A DNA stretch of 64,000 bases from an uncultured Selenomonas sp. (GTDB lineage: Bacteria > Bacillota > Negativicutes > Selenomonadales > Selenomonadaceae), in the NCBI GenBank assembly GCA_902766095.1, contig CACXCN010000003.1, forward strand, positions 24,152 to 88,151, given 5' to 3'. The translations under genes were made by a program, and so were the position numbers. Numbering within the stretch: position 1 is the first letter of the stretch; every line of letters begins with the position of its first letter. The notes beneath the pieces are model-generated. The model was not told the origin of the DNA, did no database searches, and was given only the letters and a program-made list of their open reading frames with translations. Below are positions 23,939 through 33,662 of this stretch, in pieces.

Positions 23939-25381
23939 TCAGCTCTGCGACAGGATGGAGTATGTCTCAGGGTGCAGGTCCGGCTTCGCGGTCACCTTGA
24001 TATCGGTACCATACTTCGCCGCGAGGTTCAGCAGCAGCGGACTCGCGGCGAGCTCGCTGGCGACGCTCGGTGCGACCTCTATATTGTAGCCGTGCGGGGC
24101 GTGCGAGCGCGCCTCCATCTGCCGGATGTCGCGGCTGATGCGGATGCTGACGGTCTCCGTCGACTCGATATAGCCGCGCCCCTGGCAGACGGGGCACTCG
24201 GTGTAGACGATGCCGGCCAGGTTCTGGCGCGATTTCTTGCGCGTGATCTCGACGAGGCCGAGCGGCGTGATGTCGACGACGTTCATCTTCGTGCGGTCGG
24301 CCTTGCCGTGCTCGCGCAGGTAGGCGAGCAGGCTTTCCTTCTGCGCGTCGGTCTCCATATCGATGAAATCGATGATGATGATGCCGCCGATGTCGCGCAG
24401 ACGTATCTGGCGCAGTATCTCCGCCGCCGCCTCGATATTCGCATGGTAGACGGTATCGGCGAGGTTCGACTGGCCGACATAGCTGCCGGTATTGACATCG
24501 ATGACCGTCAGCGCCTCCGTCTTATCGATGACGAGGAAGCCGCCCGACGGCAGCTCGACCTGGCGGGCGCTGAGGCTCTCGATGATGCGGTCGAGCCCGT
24601 AGCTGCGGAACAGCGGCTCCGTGCCCTCGTAAAGCTGGACGCGGTCTACGAGCTCCGGCGACAGGTGCTCGATGAGCTCGCGGGCGCGCTGCGCCTCGCG
24701 GCGGTCATCGATGAGCAAGGTATCGACATCGGGGCCGAAGGAATCGCGGATCGTCCGGATGATGAGGTCGGCATCGCGATAGAGCAGGACGCCACCATGG
24801 CTCTTCAACCGGAAATGCGCGAGTATGCTCTGCCATAGTCCGGTCAGATAGCGGATATCGGTGGCCATGGTCTCCTCGGTGGCACCGGCCGCGGCCGTGC
24901 GCACGATGAGTCCCATACCCTCCGGACAGAGCCGGTGCGCGATATCGAGCAGGCGGCTGCGCTCCTCCTCGGACTCGATGCGCCGCGATATGCCGACATA
25001 GGCAGCCGTAGGCATGAGGACGACGTTGCGGCCCGGCAGCGTGATATGCGTCGTGGCGCGCGGCCCTTTCGTGCCGATGGCATCCTTCGTAATCTGCACG
25101 GGCAGGTACTCGCCGATATGGATGCGCTGCGGCTGGGCAAGGCTGGCGATGCGGTCGTGCTGGCGACCGTCGCCGATATAGAGGAAGGCGTTCTTCTCCT
25201 GCCCGATATCGACGAAGGCGGCCTGCATGCCCGGCAGGACGTTCTGGACGTGACCTTTGTATATATTGCCAACGATATGCGAGTGTGTAGCCCGCTCGAC
25301 CTCGATGGATAGCAGCTCGCCATCCTCGACGATGGCGGCGCGCGTCTCCTCCGGCGATGCTTCGACTAGTATGGATTTCAT
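23939..25381 (-). CDS. rng: Ribonuclease G (RNase E/G family)
   Basis: A 480-residue RNase E/G. It starts MKSILVEASPEETRAAIVED, has an S1-like RNA-binding region (VGNIYKGHVQNVLPGMQAAF, about 34-120), the DNase I-like catalytic part with FLVIDKTEALTVIDVNTGSY and DIGGIIIIDFIDME bearing the two metal-binding Asp, and the zinc-link CPVCQGRGY at about 400. It lacks the long degradosome tail of RNase E, so it is the G type. It processes rRNA and decays mRNA in the cytosol. ATG at 25381 is chosen for AAGGAGG 7 bases ahead. It lies 25 bases after the radical-SAM gene, probably in the same operon. Confidence 0.95.
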   Translation of the reverse strand: MKSILVEASPEETRAAIVEDGELLSIEVERATHSHIVGNIYKGHVQNVLPGMQAAFVDIGQEKNAFLYIGDGRQHDRIASLAQPQRIHIGEYLPVQITKDAIGTKGPRATTHITLPGRNVVLMPTAAYVGISRRIESEEERSRLLDIAHRLCPEGMGLIVRTAAAGATEETMATDIRYLTGLWQSILAHFRLKSHGGVLLYRDADLIIRTIRDSFGPDVDTLLIDDRREAQRARELIEHLSPELVDRVQLYEGTEPLFRSYGLDRIIESLSARQVELPSGGFLVIDKTEALTVIDVNTGSYVGQSNLADTVYHANIEAAAEILRQIRLRDIGGIIIIDFIDMETDAQKESLLAYLREHGKADRTKMNVVDITPLGLVEITRKKSRQNLAGIVYTECPVCQGRGYIESTETVSIRISRDIRQMEARSHAPHGYNIEVAPSVASELAASPLLLNLAAKYGTDIKVTAKPDLHPETYSILSQS

Positions 25382-25406
25382 GCGCCAGCCTCCTTTCAAG
25401 TAGTTT

Positions 25407-28106
25407 TCAGACGATATCCAGCAGAGTCTTCCCCTGGCTGTAGAGGCCGGTGCGGGTGATGCGGGCCTGGGCCGGGTTCACCGGCAGGCCGTATTCATCG
25501 GCCAGCAGCTGCAATATCTCGAGCGGCTTCACGCTGCCGGACTGGGTGATCCTGATATCCATGGCGAGCTCGGCCTGGCCGTCAGCTGCGGTCAGCTTGA
25601 CGGGCTGCAGCAGGTACTGCTTCGTCTCGATGTCGCGCTTTTTCTTCGGCGTGACGCGGTGATAGACTGCCGAGGCGGCCGCATTGTAGCGCGCGACGGC
25701 CTGCTCCGCCGCACTGGCATCGCCGCCCAATGGCACCTCGATCCGGTACGTCGCCTCATCCGTCGCCGCCATGAGCGCGGGATGACGGCCGTGGACCTGT
25801 TTCAGCCCGAGGAGCTGGACACCGGGCGGCAGGTTGTCCTGCAAGGCGTCGAATACGACCGGCTGGGCGACGTCGCGCACGAGCTCAAAATCCATGTACT
25901 CGGCCTCGCTCGTGACGCCGAGCGACAGCGCTGAGGCGAACGCTACCTTCATGTGAGGATTGAAGCCCTCGGAATAAGCCATCGGCAGATGCGCCCGGTC
26001 GAAAGCGCGGATGAACAGGTTCGCATAGTCGAGATGCGAGACGTAGCGCAGTGGCTCCCCCTTCGTGATGCGGGCGCGATAGCAGTAGAGCTCGCGCGGC
26101 TGGCCGTTCTTATGACCAGGAGCCAACGGCGGCTTTTTGCCCGGCTGCGACTGCGACGCCGGCGGGATGAGCGATCCGCTCTCGGCATCGAGGGCCCCAG
26201 CAGTCTGCCGCAGGTCGCCCCTGGCCTGCTCCGCCGCACCGGCCTGCAGGTCAGCTGCATGGTCGATGACGGTGACGCCAAGGTTCGGGCAGATGCCGCA
26301 GGCCTGGCAGTCGCCGCGACGGCAGTCCGGTGTCAGCCGCCCGCGCATGGCATGATGCCACTCGCGCAGCAGGAATTCCTTGTTGACGCCCGGCGACGTG
26401 ATCTCCCAGGGCAGCGGCTCGGCGAAATCGCGCGTGCGCTCATTGTAGTACGCCATATCGATGCCGCATTTCGCAAAGGCCTCAACCCAGACGTCATGGC
26501 GGTAGTGATCCGTCCAGCCGTCGAACCGTGCCCCGTCCTGATACGCCTGATAGATGACCGGCGCGAGCCGGCGGTCGCCGCGCGCGAGCACGCCCTCGAT
26601 GACGGAGAGGCGGGCATCGTGGTAGTTGAACGTGATGGCGCGGTCAGTGATATGCTCTTTGAGCAGGTGCTGACGGCGCTCGAACTCCGCGATTGGCAGC
26701 TGGCCGAACCACTGGAACGGCGTGTAGGGCTTCGGCACGAAGCAGGCGACCGAGATGGTGACCTTGACGCCGCGGCGGCCCTTGATCTCCGTGTAGAGGT
26801 CGACGACTTTCTTCGCGAGGTCGGCGATGCCGATGATATCCTCGTCCGTCTCTGTCGGCAGCCCCATCATGAAATAGAGCTTGACCTGCTTCCAGCCCTT
26901 GCGGAAGGCGGCGCCGCAGGCTTCCATGAGGTTCTCCTCGGTGACGCCCTTGTTGATGACATCGCGCAGGCGCTGCGTGCCGGCCTCAGGTGCAAAGGTC
27001 AGGCCGGATTTCCGGACCTGCTGCATGCGCTGGGCCAGTCCGATGGAGAAGCTGTCGATGCGCAGCGATGGCAGCGAGAAGCTGACTTTCTCATCGCGGA
27101 AATCGCTCATGAGGTCGTCGACGAGCTGGTCTAGCCCTGAGTAGTCTGCCGACGAGAGCGAGGTCAGGCTCATCTCATCGTAGCCTGTGCAGGCGAAAAG
27201 TCCCCGGGCCATGTCGCGCAGGTGGCTCTCGCTGCGCTCGCGCACCGGGCGGTAGCAGATGCCTGCCTGGCAGAACCGGCAGCCGCGTGAGCAGCCGCGG
27301 AACAGCTCGAGCATGAGGCGGTTGTGCACGATGTTCATATAGGGCACGACCGGATGCTCGACCGACGGGACGGTGTCCATGTCTTTTACGACGCGCTTGA
27401 ATATGACCGGCTCGGCCTCAGACACGGTCGGATGGAGGGCGATGAAATCTCCGGCTCCACCGTCGCTGTACTCCGGTTCGTAGAACGAGGGCACGTAGAC
27501 GCCGCGCACGGTCAGCAGGCGACGCAGGAAGCCGCGGCGACCGCCGGGACGGCCTTCCCTCTTCCAGGCGATGAAGGCATCTGTCACCTCGCCCATGACC
27601 TCTTCGCCCTCGCCGATGATGAAGAAATCGAAGAAGTCAGCGATCGGCTCGACATTGTAGACGCAGGGGCCGCCACCGACGATGAACGGCATGTCTTCGC
27701 CGCGCTCGCGTGCCCAGAGCGGGATACCGGCGAGATCGAGCATGTAGAGGACGTTCGAATAGATCATCTCGTACTGCAGCGAGAATCCGAACAGATCGCA
27801 AGCCGCGAGCTCGGTATGCGTCTCGAGCGTGTAGAGCGGCATATGGCGCTCGCTCATGGCTTCGGCCATGTCAGGCCAGGGCGCATAGGTGCGCTCGACC
27901 GCCGTGTCGGGGCGCTTGTTCAATATATCGTAGAGTATGGCGAGGCCCAGGTTGCTCATGCCGACCTCGTAGACATCCGGCAGAGCCAGGGCCCAGAGGC
28001 AGTCGATCGCAGCATGGTCTTTCACCGTCTCGTTCCATTCACCGCCTGTGTAGCGGGACGGCTTCAATACCGTCTGCAGTACCTCGTGATCGAGCTTTAC
28101 CATCAA
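25407..28106 (-). CDS. TIGR03960-type radical SAM protein fused to DUF2344 domain
   Basis: An 899-residue fusion. Residues about 1-620 form a B12-binding-like and radical SAM unit (TIGR03960) with the cluster motif CSRGCRFC, in which the three Cys hold a 4Fe-4S centre. A Cys-rich segment (CRRGDCQACGICP, about 600) follows. The C-terminal 230 residues (YCYRARITKGEPLRYVSHLD onward) are the DUF2344/TIGR03936 domain. In many Firmicutes the two are separate neighbours upstream of rng, as here. The reaction is not known; a link to RNA modification or RNase G function has been suggested from gene order. The ATG has GGAGG 8 bases ahead. Confidence 0.9.
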   Translation of the reverse strand: MMVKLDHEVLQTVLKPSRYTGGEWNETVKDHAAIDCLWALALPDVYEVGMSNLGLAILYDILNKRPDTAVERTYAPWPDMAEAMSERHMPLYTLETHTELAACDLFGFSLQYEMIYSNVLYMLDLAGIPLWARERGEDMPFIVGGGPCVYNVEPIADFFDFFIIGEGEEVMGEVTDAFIAWKREGRPGGRRGFLRRLLTVRGVYVPSFYEPEYSDGGAGDFIALHPTVSEAEPVIFKRVVKDMDTVPSVEHPVVPYMNIVHNRLMLELFRGCSRGCRFCQAGICYRPVRERSESHLRDMARGLFACTGYDEMSLTSLSSADYSGLDQLVDDLMSDFRDEKVSFSLPSLRIDSFSIGLAQRMQQVRKSGLTFAPEAGTQRLRDVINKGVTEENLMEACGAAFRKGWKQVKLYFMMGLPTETDEDIIGIADLAKKVVDLYTEIKGRRGVKVTISVACFVPKPYTPFQWFGQLPIAEFERRQHLLKEHITDRAITFNYHDARLSVIEGVLARGDRRLAPVIYQAYQDGARFDGWTDHYRHDVWVEAFAKCGIDMAYYNERTRDFAEPLPWEITSPGVNKEFLLREWHHAMRGRLTPDCRRGDCQACGICPNLGVTVIDHAADLQAGAAEQARGDLRQTAGALDAESGSLIPPASQSQPGKKPPLAPGHKNGQPRELYCYRARITKGEPLRYVSHLDYANLFIRAFDRAHLPMAYSEGFNPHMKVAFASALSLGVTSEAEYMDFELVRDVAQPVVFDALQDNLPPGVQLLGLKQVHGRHPALMAATDEATYRIEVPLGGDASAAEQAVARYNAAASAVYHRVTPKKKRDIETKQYLLQPVKLTAADGQAELAMDIRITQSGSVKPLEILQLLADEYGLPVNPAQARITRTGLYSQGKTLLDIV

Positions 28107-28136
28107 ATTTCCTCCGTATCAAATAATCCTACACAG

Positions 28137-28163
28137 TAAAAAGGGGCTGCGGAGCAGCCCCTT
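28137..28163 (-). terminator. Rho-independent terminator after rodA
   Basis: On the minus strand GGGGCTGC-TCC-GCAGCCCC is followed by TTTTTA. The stem is a perfect 8 bp with an extra AA/TT flank. It ends the mre-mrd-min-rodA transcript and separates it from the radical-SAM gene. Confidence 0.9.
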
Positions 28164-28170
28164 GGAAACA

Positions 28171-29274
28171 TTAGAACGACAGCTGCTTCTTCCTTAGCTG
28201 GATATTCATCAGTATCGCTATGGACATGATGTTCGTGGTCAGGGAGCTGACGCCGTAGCTCATGAGCGGCAGCGGGATGCCGGTGACGGGCATGATGCCC
28301 ATGGTCATGCCGACATTGACGAGCACGTGGAAGGCGAGCATCGAGGTAATGCCGACGGCCAGCAGGCGTCCGAAGGTGTCGCTGGCCTCACGGGCGATCT
28401 GGATGCCGCGCCAGAGCACGACGAGATACAGGAGCAGCAGGAATGTCACTCCCACGAAGCCGAGCTCCTCGCCGACGACGGCGAATATGAAGTCCGTATG
28501 GTTCTCCGGCAGGAAGTTCAGCTGGCTCTGCGTCCCCGCGAACAGTCCTTTGCCGAACAGCATGCCGGAGCCGATGGCGATTTTCGACTGTATGATATGG
28601 TAGCCGGATCCGAGCGGGTCGACATTCGGATCCATGAAGACCATGATGCGCATTTTCTGATAATCTTTCAGGAAATGCCATAGTACCGGTAGCATGGCGA
28701 TGCCGGCACCGAATATGCCGCCGAGCAGTTTCAGGTTCACGCCGCAGGCGAATATCATGCCGAAGAATATGGCCATGAACACGAGCGATGTCCCGAGGTC
28801 TGGCTGCTTCAGTACGAGCAGGAACGGCACGCCTACATACAGGGCTATGGGCATCAGATCGTGCAGGTCGTTGATCTTCCCTACCTTGTCGTTCAATACG
28901 GTCGCCAGCGAGATGATCATGATGAGCTTCGAGAATTCGGACGGCTGGATGCTGATCGGGCCGAGCATGATCCAGCGCTGCGCGCCCAGGGCCGAGTGGC
29001 CGAATATCATGACGGCGAGCAGCAGGACGATGTTGAATATATACAATTTGTTGCCATAGCCCTGCAGCATCTTGTAGTCGAAGTTCATGAGGAACGCGGC
29101 CAGCGCGATGTTGGCGAGCGCGAACAGGCCCTGACGCTGCACATACCAGTAGCGTTCATCACTAGGGGTATTGATATGCGTAGCACTGCCGATGATGATG
29201 AGGCTCATGCACAGTATGCCGACTGTGGCTATGAGCAGGGTGAAATCTAGACGTTTGAGATATTTCTTGTTCAT
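28171..29274 (-). CDS. rodA: Rod-shape peptidoglycan polymerase RodA (SEDS family)
   Basis: A 367-residue membrane protein with about ten hydrophobic helices, typical of SEDS proteins. Signature segments are LGAQRWIMLGPISIQPSEFSK, LLVLKQPDLGTSLVF, FLPENHTDFIFAVVGEELGF and PLPLMSYGVSSLTTNI. RodA polymerises glycan strands from lipid II together with PBP2 (mrdA is in the same operon). The start overlaps the minE stop by 4 bases (ATGA), so the two are coupled. RodA is preferred to FtsW because of the mrdA/mreBCD neighbours. Confidence 0.93.
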   Translation of the reverse strand: MNKKYLKRLDFTLLIATVGILCMSLIIIGSATHINTPSDERYWYVQRQGLFALANIALAAFLMNFDYKMLQGYGNKLYIFNIVLLLAVMIFGHSALGAQRWIMLGPISIQPSEFSKLIMIISLATVLNDKVGKINDLHDLMPIALYVGVPFLLVLKQPDLGTSLVFMAIFFGMIFACGVNLKLLGGIFGAGIAMLPVLWHFLKDYQKMRIMVFMDPNVDPLGSGYHIIQSKIAIGSGMLFGKGLFAGTQSQLNFLPENHTDFIFAVVGEELGFVGVTFLLLLYLVVLWRGIQIAREASDTFGRLLAVGITSMLAFHVLVNVGMTMGIMPVTGIPLPLMSYGVSSLTTNIMSIAILMNIQLRKKQLSF

Positions 29275-29534
29275 TTTCCGTGCTTCATGCGCGCCACAGG
29301 GATGTTGGCCACGAGGGCGACCGAGTCGTCATCATCGGCCAGTGAGATCTCCATGTCGTTCTGGTTTATCTCCATGTATTTCGATATTACCTGGATGATA
29401 TCGGTTTTCAGATGCTCCATGACCTCAGGCGAGACATTGGCCCTATCATGTATGAGCACGACCTTCAGGCGGTTCTTCGCTATGTCGCCTGATTTCTCTT
29501 TCTTACCGAATATCTTCATCAATGCATCTAACAT
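29271..29534 (-). CDS. minE: Cell division topological factor MinE
   Basis: An 87-residue MinE of normal length. It has the MinD-contact region (AKNRLKVVLIHDRANVSPEV) and the dimerising C-terminal half (ISKYMEINQNDMEISLADDD). MinE drives MinD off the membrane and sets the pole-to-pole oscillation. Ribosome site GAGGAGGG. It lies directly after minD. Confidence 0.93.
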   Translation of the reverse strand: MLDALMKIFGKKEKSGDIAKNRLKVVLIHDRANVSPEVMEHLKTDIIQVISKYMEINQNDMEISLADDDDSVALVANIPVARMKHGK

Positions 29535-29553
29535 GACAATCCCTCCTCAAAGC

Positions 29554-30342
29554 TCAGTGACCGAATACATGTTTCAGTTTCTCGAAGAAACCCGGCTTCG
29601 GGAAGGTCATGAAGGGGATATTCTCTCCCATGAGGCGGCCGACGATGTTACGGTAGGCCTGACCGGCCAGGGAATCGCTCATCGTGATGCAGGGCTCGCC
29701 GCGGTTCGTGCTCGTGACGACTTTCTCGTCGTCCGGCACCTGGCCGATGCAGTCGATGGACAGGATGTCATTGATATCGTCCATGCCGAGCATGTCGCCG
29801 TTCTCGACCATCTGCGGGCGGATGCGGTTCACGATGAGCTTGATCGTATCCTTCTCGGCGCGGCCGAGCTCGCCAATGATCTTGTCAGCGTCGCGAACAG
29901 CGGATATCTCCGGCATCGTGACGACGATGGCCACATCAGCGGCCGCTATGGCGGTCTTGAACCCCTGCTCGATGCCGGCCGGGCAATCGATGAGTATGTA
30001 ATCGAACTCCTCACGCATCTCGTTGCAGAGCTTCACGAGCGCCTCCGGATCCACCGCGGTCTTATCCTTGACCTGGGAGGTCGGCAGCAGGAAAAGGGAA
30101 TCGACTTTCTTATGACGCACGAGCGCTTTCTTATACGGTACCCGTCCCTCGGTCACATCGATGAGATCGTACATGATGCGGTTCTCGAGTCCGAGCAGCA
30201 GGTCGAGGTTCCGGAGGCCCGTATCTGTATCTATGAGCACGACGCGTTTGCCGCGCATCGCGAGGCCCATGCCCAGATTTGCCGTGGTGGTCGTCTTGCC
30301 GACTCCGCCCTTGCCCGAGGTGATTACGAATATTTCGCTCAT
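29554..30342 (-). CDS. minD: Septum site-determining ATPase MinD
   Basis: A 262-residue ParA/MinD ATPase with the deviant Walker A motif GKGGVGKTTTTANLG (10-24), switch region LIDTDTGLRNLDLLLG and DYILIDCPAGIEQG. The C-terminal amphipathic helix (PGFFEKLKHVFGH) anchors it to the membrane. It recruits MinC and MinE. minC, minD and minE stand in the usual order. Confidence 0.96.
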   Translation of the reverse strand: MSEIFVITSGKGGVGKTTTTANLGMGLAMRGKRVVLIDTDTGLRNLDLLLGLENRIMYDLIDVTEGRVPYKKALVRHKKVDSLFLLPTSQVKDKTAVDPEALVKLCNEMREEFDYILIDCPAGIEQGFKTAIAAADVAIVVTMPEISAVRDADKIIGELGRAEKDTIKLIVNRIRPQMVENGDMLGMDDINDILSIDCIGQVPDDEKVVTSTNRGEPCITMSDSLAGQAYRNIVGRLMGENIPFMTFPKPGFFEKLKHVFGH

Positions 30343-30422
30343 GGTCTTTGTCCTTTCCTGTCCGTTACTACAACTACAATACGGAGTTTCTGTCTATCGC
30401 CTTTGGGATGAAATGCTGTGTT

Positions 30423-31244
30423 TCAGCGCTTGATCGGTTCTATTACGATCTGGCCATCCTTTATCGAGGCCCGCTCGGCTCCGGCGCTCTGCTCGTTGCT
30501 GCCGGCCGGAGCGTCCGGCGAACGCGCGATGAGGCTCGCGATGCGTATCTGCGTCGGTATGAGCTGGTCCGCAACGATGAAAGCGCTCGTATCACCATAG
30601 GCCCCGGCATGGACGACGCCGCGGCAGGTACCGCGGATGTCGATGCTGCCGCCGGCGATGATCTGCGCTCCGGGATTCACATTGCCGCAGACAAGTACCG
30701 AGCTCTGCGTGCGTATCTCCTGCCCGCCGCGCAACGTGCGGTTCACGACGACCATCTCCTGCACGGCCGGCGGCTCCGGCGCAGACTCGGCCGGTGCCGG
30801 ACGGGCTGCCGGCTCCGCCGCCGTTGCTTTCGGGGCAGGGTCTGGCTCGGCTGCTGGTGCCTCTGACTGTGCGTTCTCCGCCGCTGCGACTGCTTCATTC
30901 ATCCAGTTCGGCAGCGCTGTCGCAGTGGCAGCCGGCGTCTCTTGATCGAGCAGGGATGAGGCGAAGCTGTGACGCTCGTGCCCGCTGTGCGACGCCGTAC
31001 CGCTCTCTAGCGGCCGGAATATGAGCCCGTACTTATGGAACAGCTTCGTGAGCTGGCTGCGCTCATCGTCCGAAAACACTTCGCGTGGGAACTGCACGAG
31101 CGTGCCGCGCAGGAAGAATCCGTTGCCATCCGTGAGCTTGGCCCGGATATCATCATAGATACTCGCGAACGTGGCCTGCGGAGCGAATGTCAGCTGCAGG
31201 CCGCCCGCCGCACTGCCCTTGATCTTGACTATTTCCTCACTCAT
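30423..31244 (-). CDS. minC: Septum site-determining protein MinC
   Basis: A 273-residue MinC. The N-terminal domain (1-110, IVKIKGSAAGGLQLTF onward) inhibits FtsZ. The C-terminal beta-helix domain (about 170-270) has VVNRTLRGGQEIRTQSSVLV and GGSIDIRGTCRGVVHAGAYG and binds MinD. An Ala/Pro/Glu-rich linker of about 60 residues joins them, longer than usual. ATG at 31244 with AGGAGG upstream is preferred to the longer frame, whose first 26 residues would overlap the end of mrdA. Confidence 0.93.
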   Translation of the reverse strand: MSEEIVKIKGSAAGGLQLTFAPQATFASIYDDIRAKLTDGNGFFLRGTLVQFPREVFSDDERSQLTKLFHKYGLIFRPLESGTASHSGHERHSFASSLLDQETPAATATALPNWMNEAVAAAENAQSEAPAAEPDPAPKATAAEPAARPAPAESAPEPPAVQEMVVVNRTLRGGQEIRTQSSVLVCGNVNPGAQIIAGGSIDIRGTCRGVVHAGAYGDTSAFIVADQLIPTQIRIASLIARSPDAPAGSNEQSAGAERASIKDGQIVIEPIKR

Positions 31245-31281
31245 ACTCGCTTTATCCTCCTGACTGGCTGTTGCCAGCGTA

Positions 31282-33075
31282 TCACTTGTCAGCTTTCTCA
31301 TCCTGTGGCTGAGCCACGCCAAACGCTGCCTCCAGTATCTTGCGCCCGATCGGCACAGCCGACTGCGAGCCGAAGCCGCCCTGCTCGACGATGACGGCTA
31401 CAACGATATTCGGATTGTCGAACGGTCCGTAGGCTACGAACCAGCCGTGGTCGCGGCCATGCGAGTTCTCGGCCGTACCGGTCTTGCCGGCGATATCGAT
31501 GTTGAACCCGCGGAACGAGCTGGCCGCCGTGCCGTACTTCGTGACGTCGTGCAGTCCGTCCTGCACGAGTTTTATGACGTTCTCAGGTACATCGAGCTTC
31601 GACAGCAGTTCCGGCTCGAATTCCTTGACCGTGCTTCCGTCCGGAGCAACGATGCGGTTCACGAGATGCGGCTTGTAGCGCTTGCCATCAGCCGCGATCT
31701 GGCTCATGACCATCGCGGCCTGCAGCGGGGTCACGAGGTTGAATCCCTGTCCGATGGCCGCATCGAACGTCTCCGACAGGTACCACTCGCCGTCTTCGAA
31801 GTTCTTCTCCTTGTAGCGGCGATTGGCGACGAGGCCATCTGCCTCGTACGGCAGGTCGATGCCCGTGCGGGCGCCCAGACCGAACATACGCGCGTATTTC
31901 TCGAGGCGATCGATGCCCAGGCGGTTGCCCATCTCATAGAAATAGACGTTATCGGAGTGCGCGAGGGCTTCACGGAAGTTGATCCACCCCAAGGCCTCAC
32001 CCTCGGAGTTGCCCTTCGGGATGATCCAGTGATGGCCGGTATCGAGGATCTTCTCCTCCGGCGTCACAACGCCCTCGGTCAGAGCTGCCGTTCCGGTCAC
32101 GATCTTGAACGTCGAGCCCGGCGGATATTCGCCGGTGATCGTCTTATTGTCCATCGGGTGGAACGGGTTAGTGTTGAGTTGGTTCCAGTATTTCGTCGAT
32201 ATGCCGTGCGCAAAGGCGTTCGGGTCGAACGCCGGACGACTGACCATGGCCAGGATCTCGCCCGTCTGCGGATTCATGACGACGGCAGCTGCCGCACTCG
32301 CATGAATCTGCGCCAACTGCTCATCAACCGCCTTCTCAGCGGCCAATTGCAGGTTCTTGTCGATGGTCAGCACGAGGTCGTCGCCCGGCACTGGGTCCTT
32401 GCGGCCGAGTATGGCCACTGGCTTGCCCGAGACATCGACTTCGACCTGCTCGCCGCCATCGGCGCCGCGCAGCTCTTTATCGTATACCTTCTCGAGACCG
32501 AATTTGCCTATGATGTCGCCACTCTTGTAGCCTTCATCTTTCTTCTTGGCGAGCTCTTCGTCATTGATCTCGCTGACGTAACCGAATGTATGAGCCCCCT
32601 GCTGCTTGTAGATGTAGTCGCGGATCGGCTGCACTTCTATGACGACGCCGGGGTAGTTGTCCTTCTGCTCTTCAATGATGGAGACGATATCCGGAGTGAC
32701 GTCGCTCTTTATGCGTATGGGGTTGAAGCCATTGTGAGCAGCAATCTTTTCATTGATCTCCTCGACCGGCACATGCACGAGGTCGGAGATGCGCTGCTTC
32801 ACATCGTCGCTGATCGGTGCCGTGAGCGGCAGCAGCGATACGGTAAAGCCCGGCCGATTCGTGACCAGGAGCTCGCCATTGCGGTCATAGAACGTACCGC
32901 GCGGAGCCGAGGCCGGTATGATGCGGATGCGGTTGCCATCCGCCAGGCTGGCATAGTACTCGCCCTCATAGACCTGCAGATAGCCTGCGCGACCTATGAG
33001 CACTGCTATGATGAGCACGATGAGCCCGCCGAGCACGCGCAGCCGCCCGGTGTAGTCATCTTCGTTGTCGCCCAA
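31282..33075 (-). CDS. mrdA: Penicillin-binding protein 2, rod-shape transpeptidase
   Basis: A 597-residue class B PBP. One membrane helix lies near the N-terminus (LGGLIVLIIAVLIGRAGYLQ), then a PBP dimerisation domain and a transpeptidase domain with the catalytic SxxK as STFK in YPPGSTFKIVTG, the SxN motif SDN and the KTG motif in AGKTGTAE. It cross-links peptidoglycan in the elongasome with RodA. Translation starts at TTG with GGAGG 7 bases ahead. A weak hairpin at 33121-33139 separates it from mreD. Confidence 0.95.
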   Translation of the reverse strand: MGDNEDDYTGRLRVLGGLIVLIIAVLIGRAGYLQVYEGEYYASLADGNRIRIIPASAPRGTFYDRNGELLVTNRPGFTVSLLPLTAPISDDVKQRISDLVHVPVEEINEKIAAHNGFNPIRIKSDVTPDIVSIIEEQKDNYPGVVIEVQPIRDYIYKQQGAHTFGYVSEINDEELAKKKDEGYKSGDIIGKFGLEKVYDKELRGADGGEQVEVDVSGKPVAILGRKDPVPGDDLVLTIDKNLQLAAEKAVDEQLAQIHASAAAAVVMNPQTGEILAMVSRPAFDPNAFAHGISTKYWNQLNTNPFHPMDNKTITGEYPPGSTFKIVTGTAALTEGVVTPEEKILDTGHHWIIPKGNSEGEALGWINFREALAHSDNVYFYEMGNRLGIDRLEKYARMFGLGARTGIDLPYEADGLVANRRYKEKNFEDGEWYLSETFDAAIGQGFNLVTPLQAAMVMSQIAADGKRYKPHLVNRIVAPDGSTVKEFEPELLSKLDVPENVIKLVQDGLHDVTKYGTAASSFRGFNIDIAGKTGTAENSHGRDHGWFVAYGPFDNPNIVVAVIVEQGGFGSQSAVPIGRKILEAAFGVAQPQDEKADK

Positions 33076-33120
33076 TAGTGTCCCTCCAGGTTTCTATAAC
33101 AATAGTAATGATATAAGGAA

Positions 33121-33139
33121 AGGCACCCTGAAGGTGCCT
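33121..33139 (-). terminator. Weak terminator or processing hairpin between mreD and mrdA
   Basis: Perfect 7-bp stem AGGCACC/GGTGCCT with a 5-base loop, followed on the minus strand by TTCCTTAT. The T-run is broken, so it may only attenuate or mark an RNA processing site. Confidence 0.5.
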
Positions 33140-33161
33140 CCCACGAAAGAACCATCCCCAG

Positions 33162-33662
33162 TCAGCCCTCGTATTTCTCGCTGAGCTTCTTGTCCAGCTC
33201 ATACGCCAGACGATGGACCGGGTAGGCAAAAGCCAGCTGATAAATCAGCATCGGTATCAGTATGTAGCCCATATGGTGCACCAGGTCGAACCGATAACCT
33301 AATAATAGCATAAGCAGGACCAAAATAAAATAGTTAGCTATGGTAGCTGCTACAGAGGCCATGATTGGCAGGAAGAACTGCTCCTTGAACACGCGGTCGG
33401 AGAAGCTGCCGCAGACGAGGCCGATCAGGAGGCGCGTAAAGGCATTGACGCCCAGGAACGTGCCTGTAGAAAGGTCTTGCAGCAGCCCGACGGCAAAGCC
33501 CATGAGCGCTCCCTCGCGCACGCCGCGCAGGAATGCGAACGAGACGGTCAGGAGCAGCATGAGATCCGGGCTCACGCCATGAATCGCGAACAGGGGCAGG
33601 AACGAGGTCTGCAGTACGTACAGGAGCAGGACGAGCCCTATCAGAATAGCTATTTTCTTCAT
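33162..33662 (-). CDS. mreD: Rod shape-determining protein MreD
   Basis: A 166-residue membrane protein with about five hydrophobic helices, the usual size and topology of MreD. It starts MKKIAILIGLVLLLYVLQTS and has the common LMLLLTVSFAFLRGVREGAL segment. It is part of the elongasome with MreB and MreC. The start overlaps the mreC stop by 4 bases (ATGA). Confidence 0.9.
   Translation of the reverse strand: MKKIAILIGLVLLLYVLQTSFLPLFAIHGVSPDLMLLLTVSFAFLRGVREGALMGFAVGLLQDLSTGTFLGVNAFTRLLIGLVCGSFSDRVFKEQFFLPIMASVAATIANYFILVLLMLLLGYRFDLVHHMGYILIPMLIYQLAFAYPVHRLAYELDKKLSEKYEG

Noticed and set aside
23240..24840. Long plus-strand frame of over 500 codons opposite flagellin and rng
   Set aside because: It lies antisense to two clear genes, has no family-like segments or ribosome site, and reflects GC-rich codon usage on the opposite strand.
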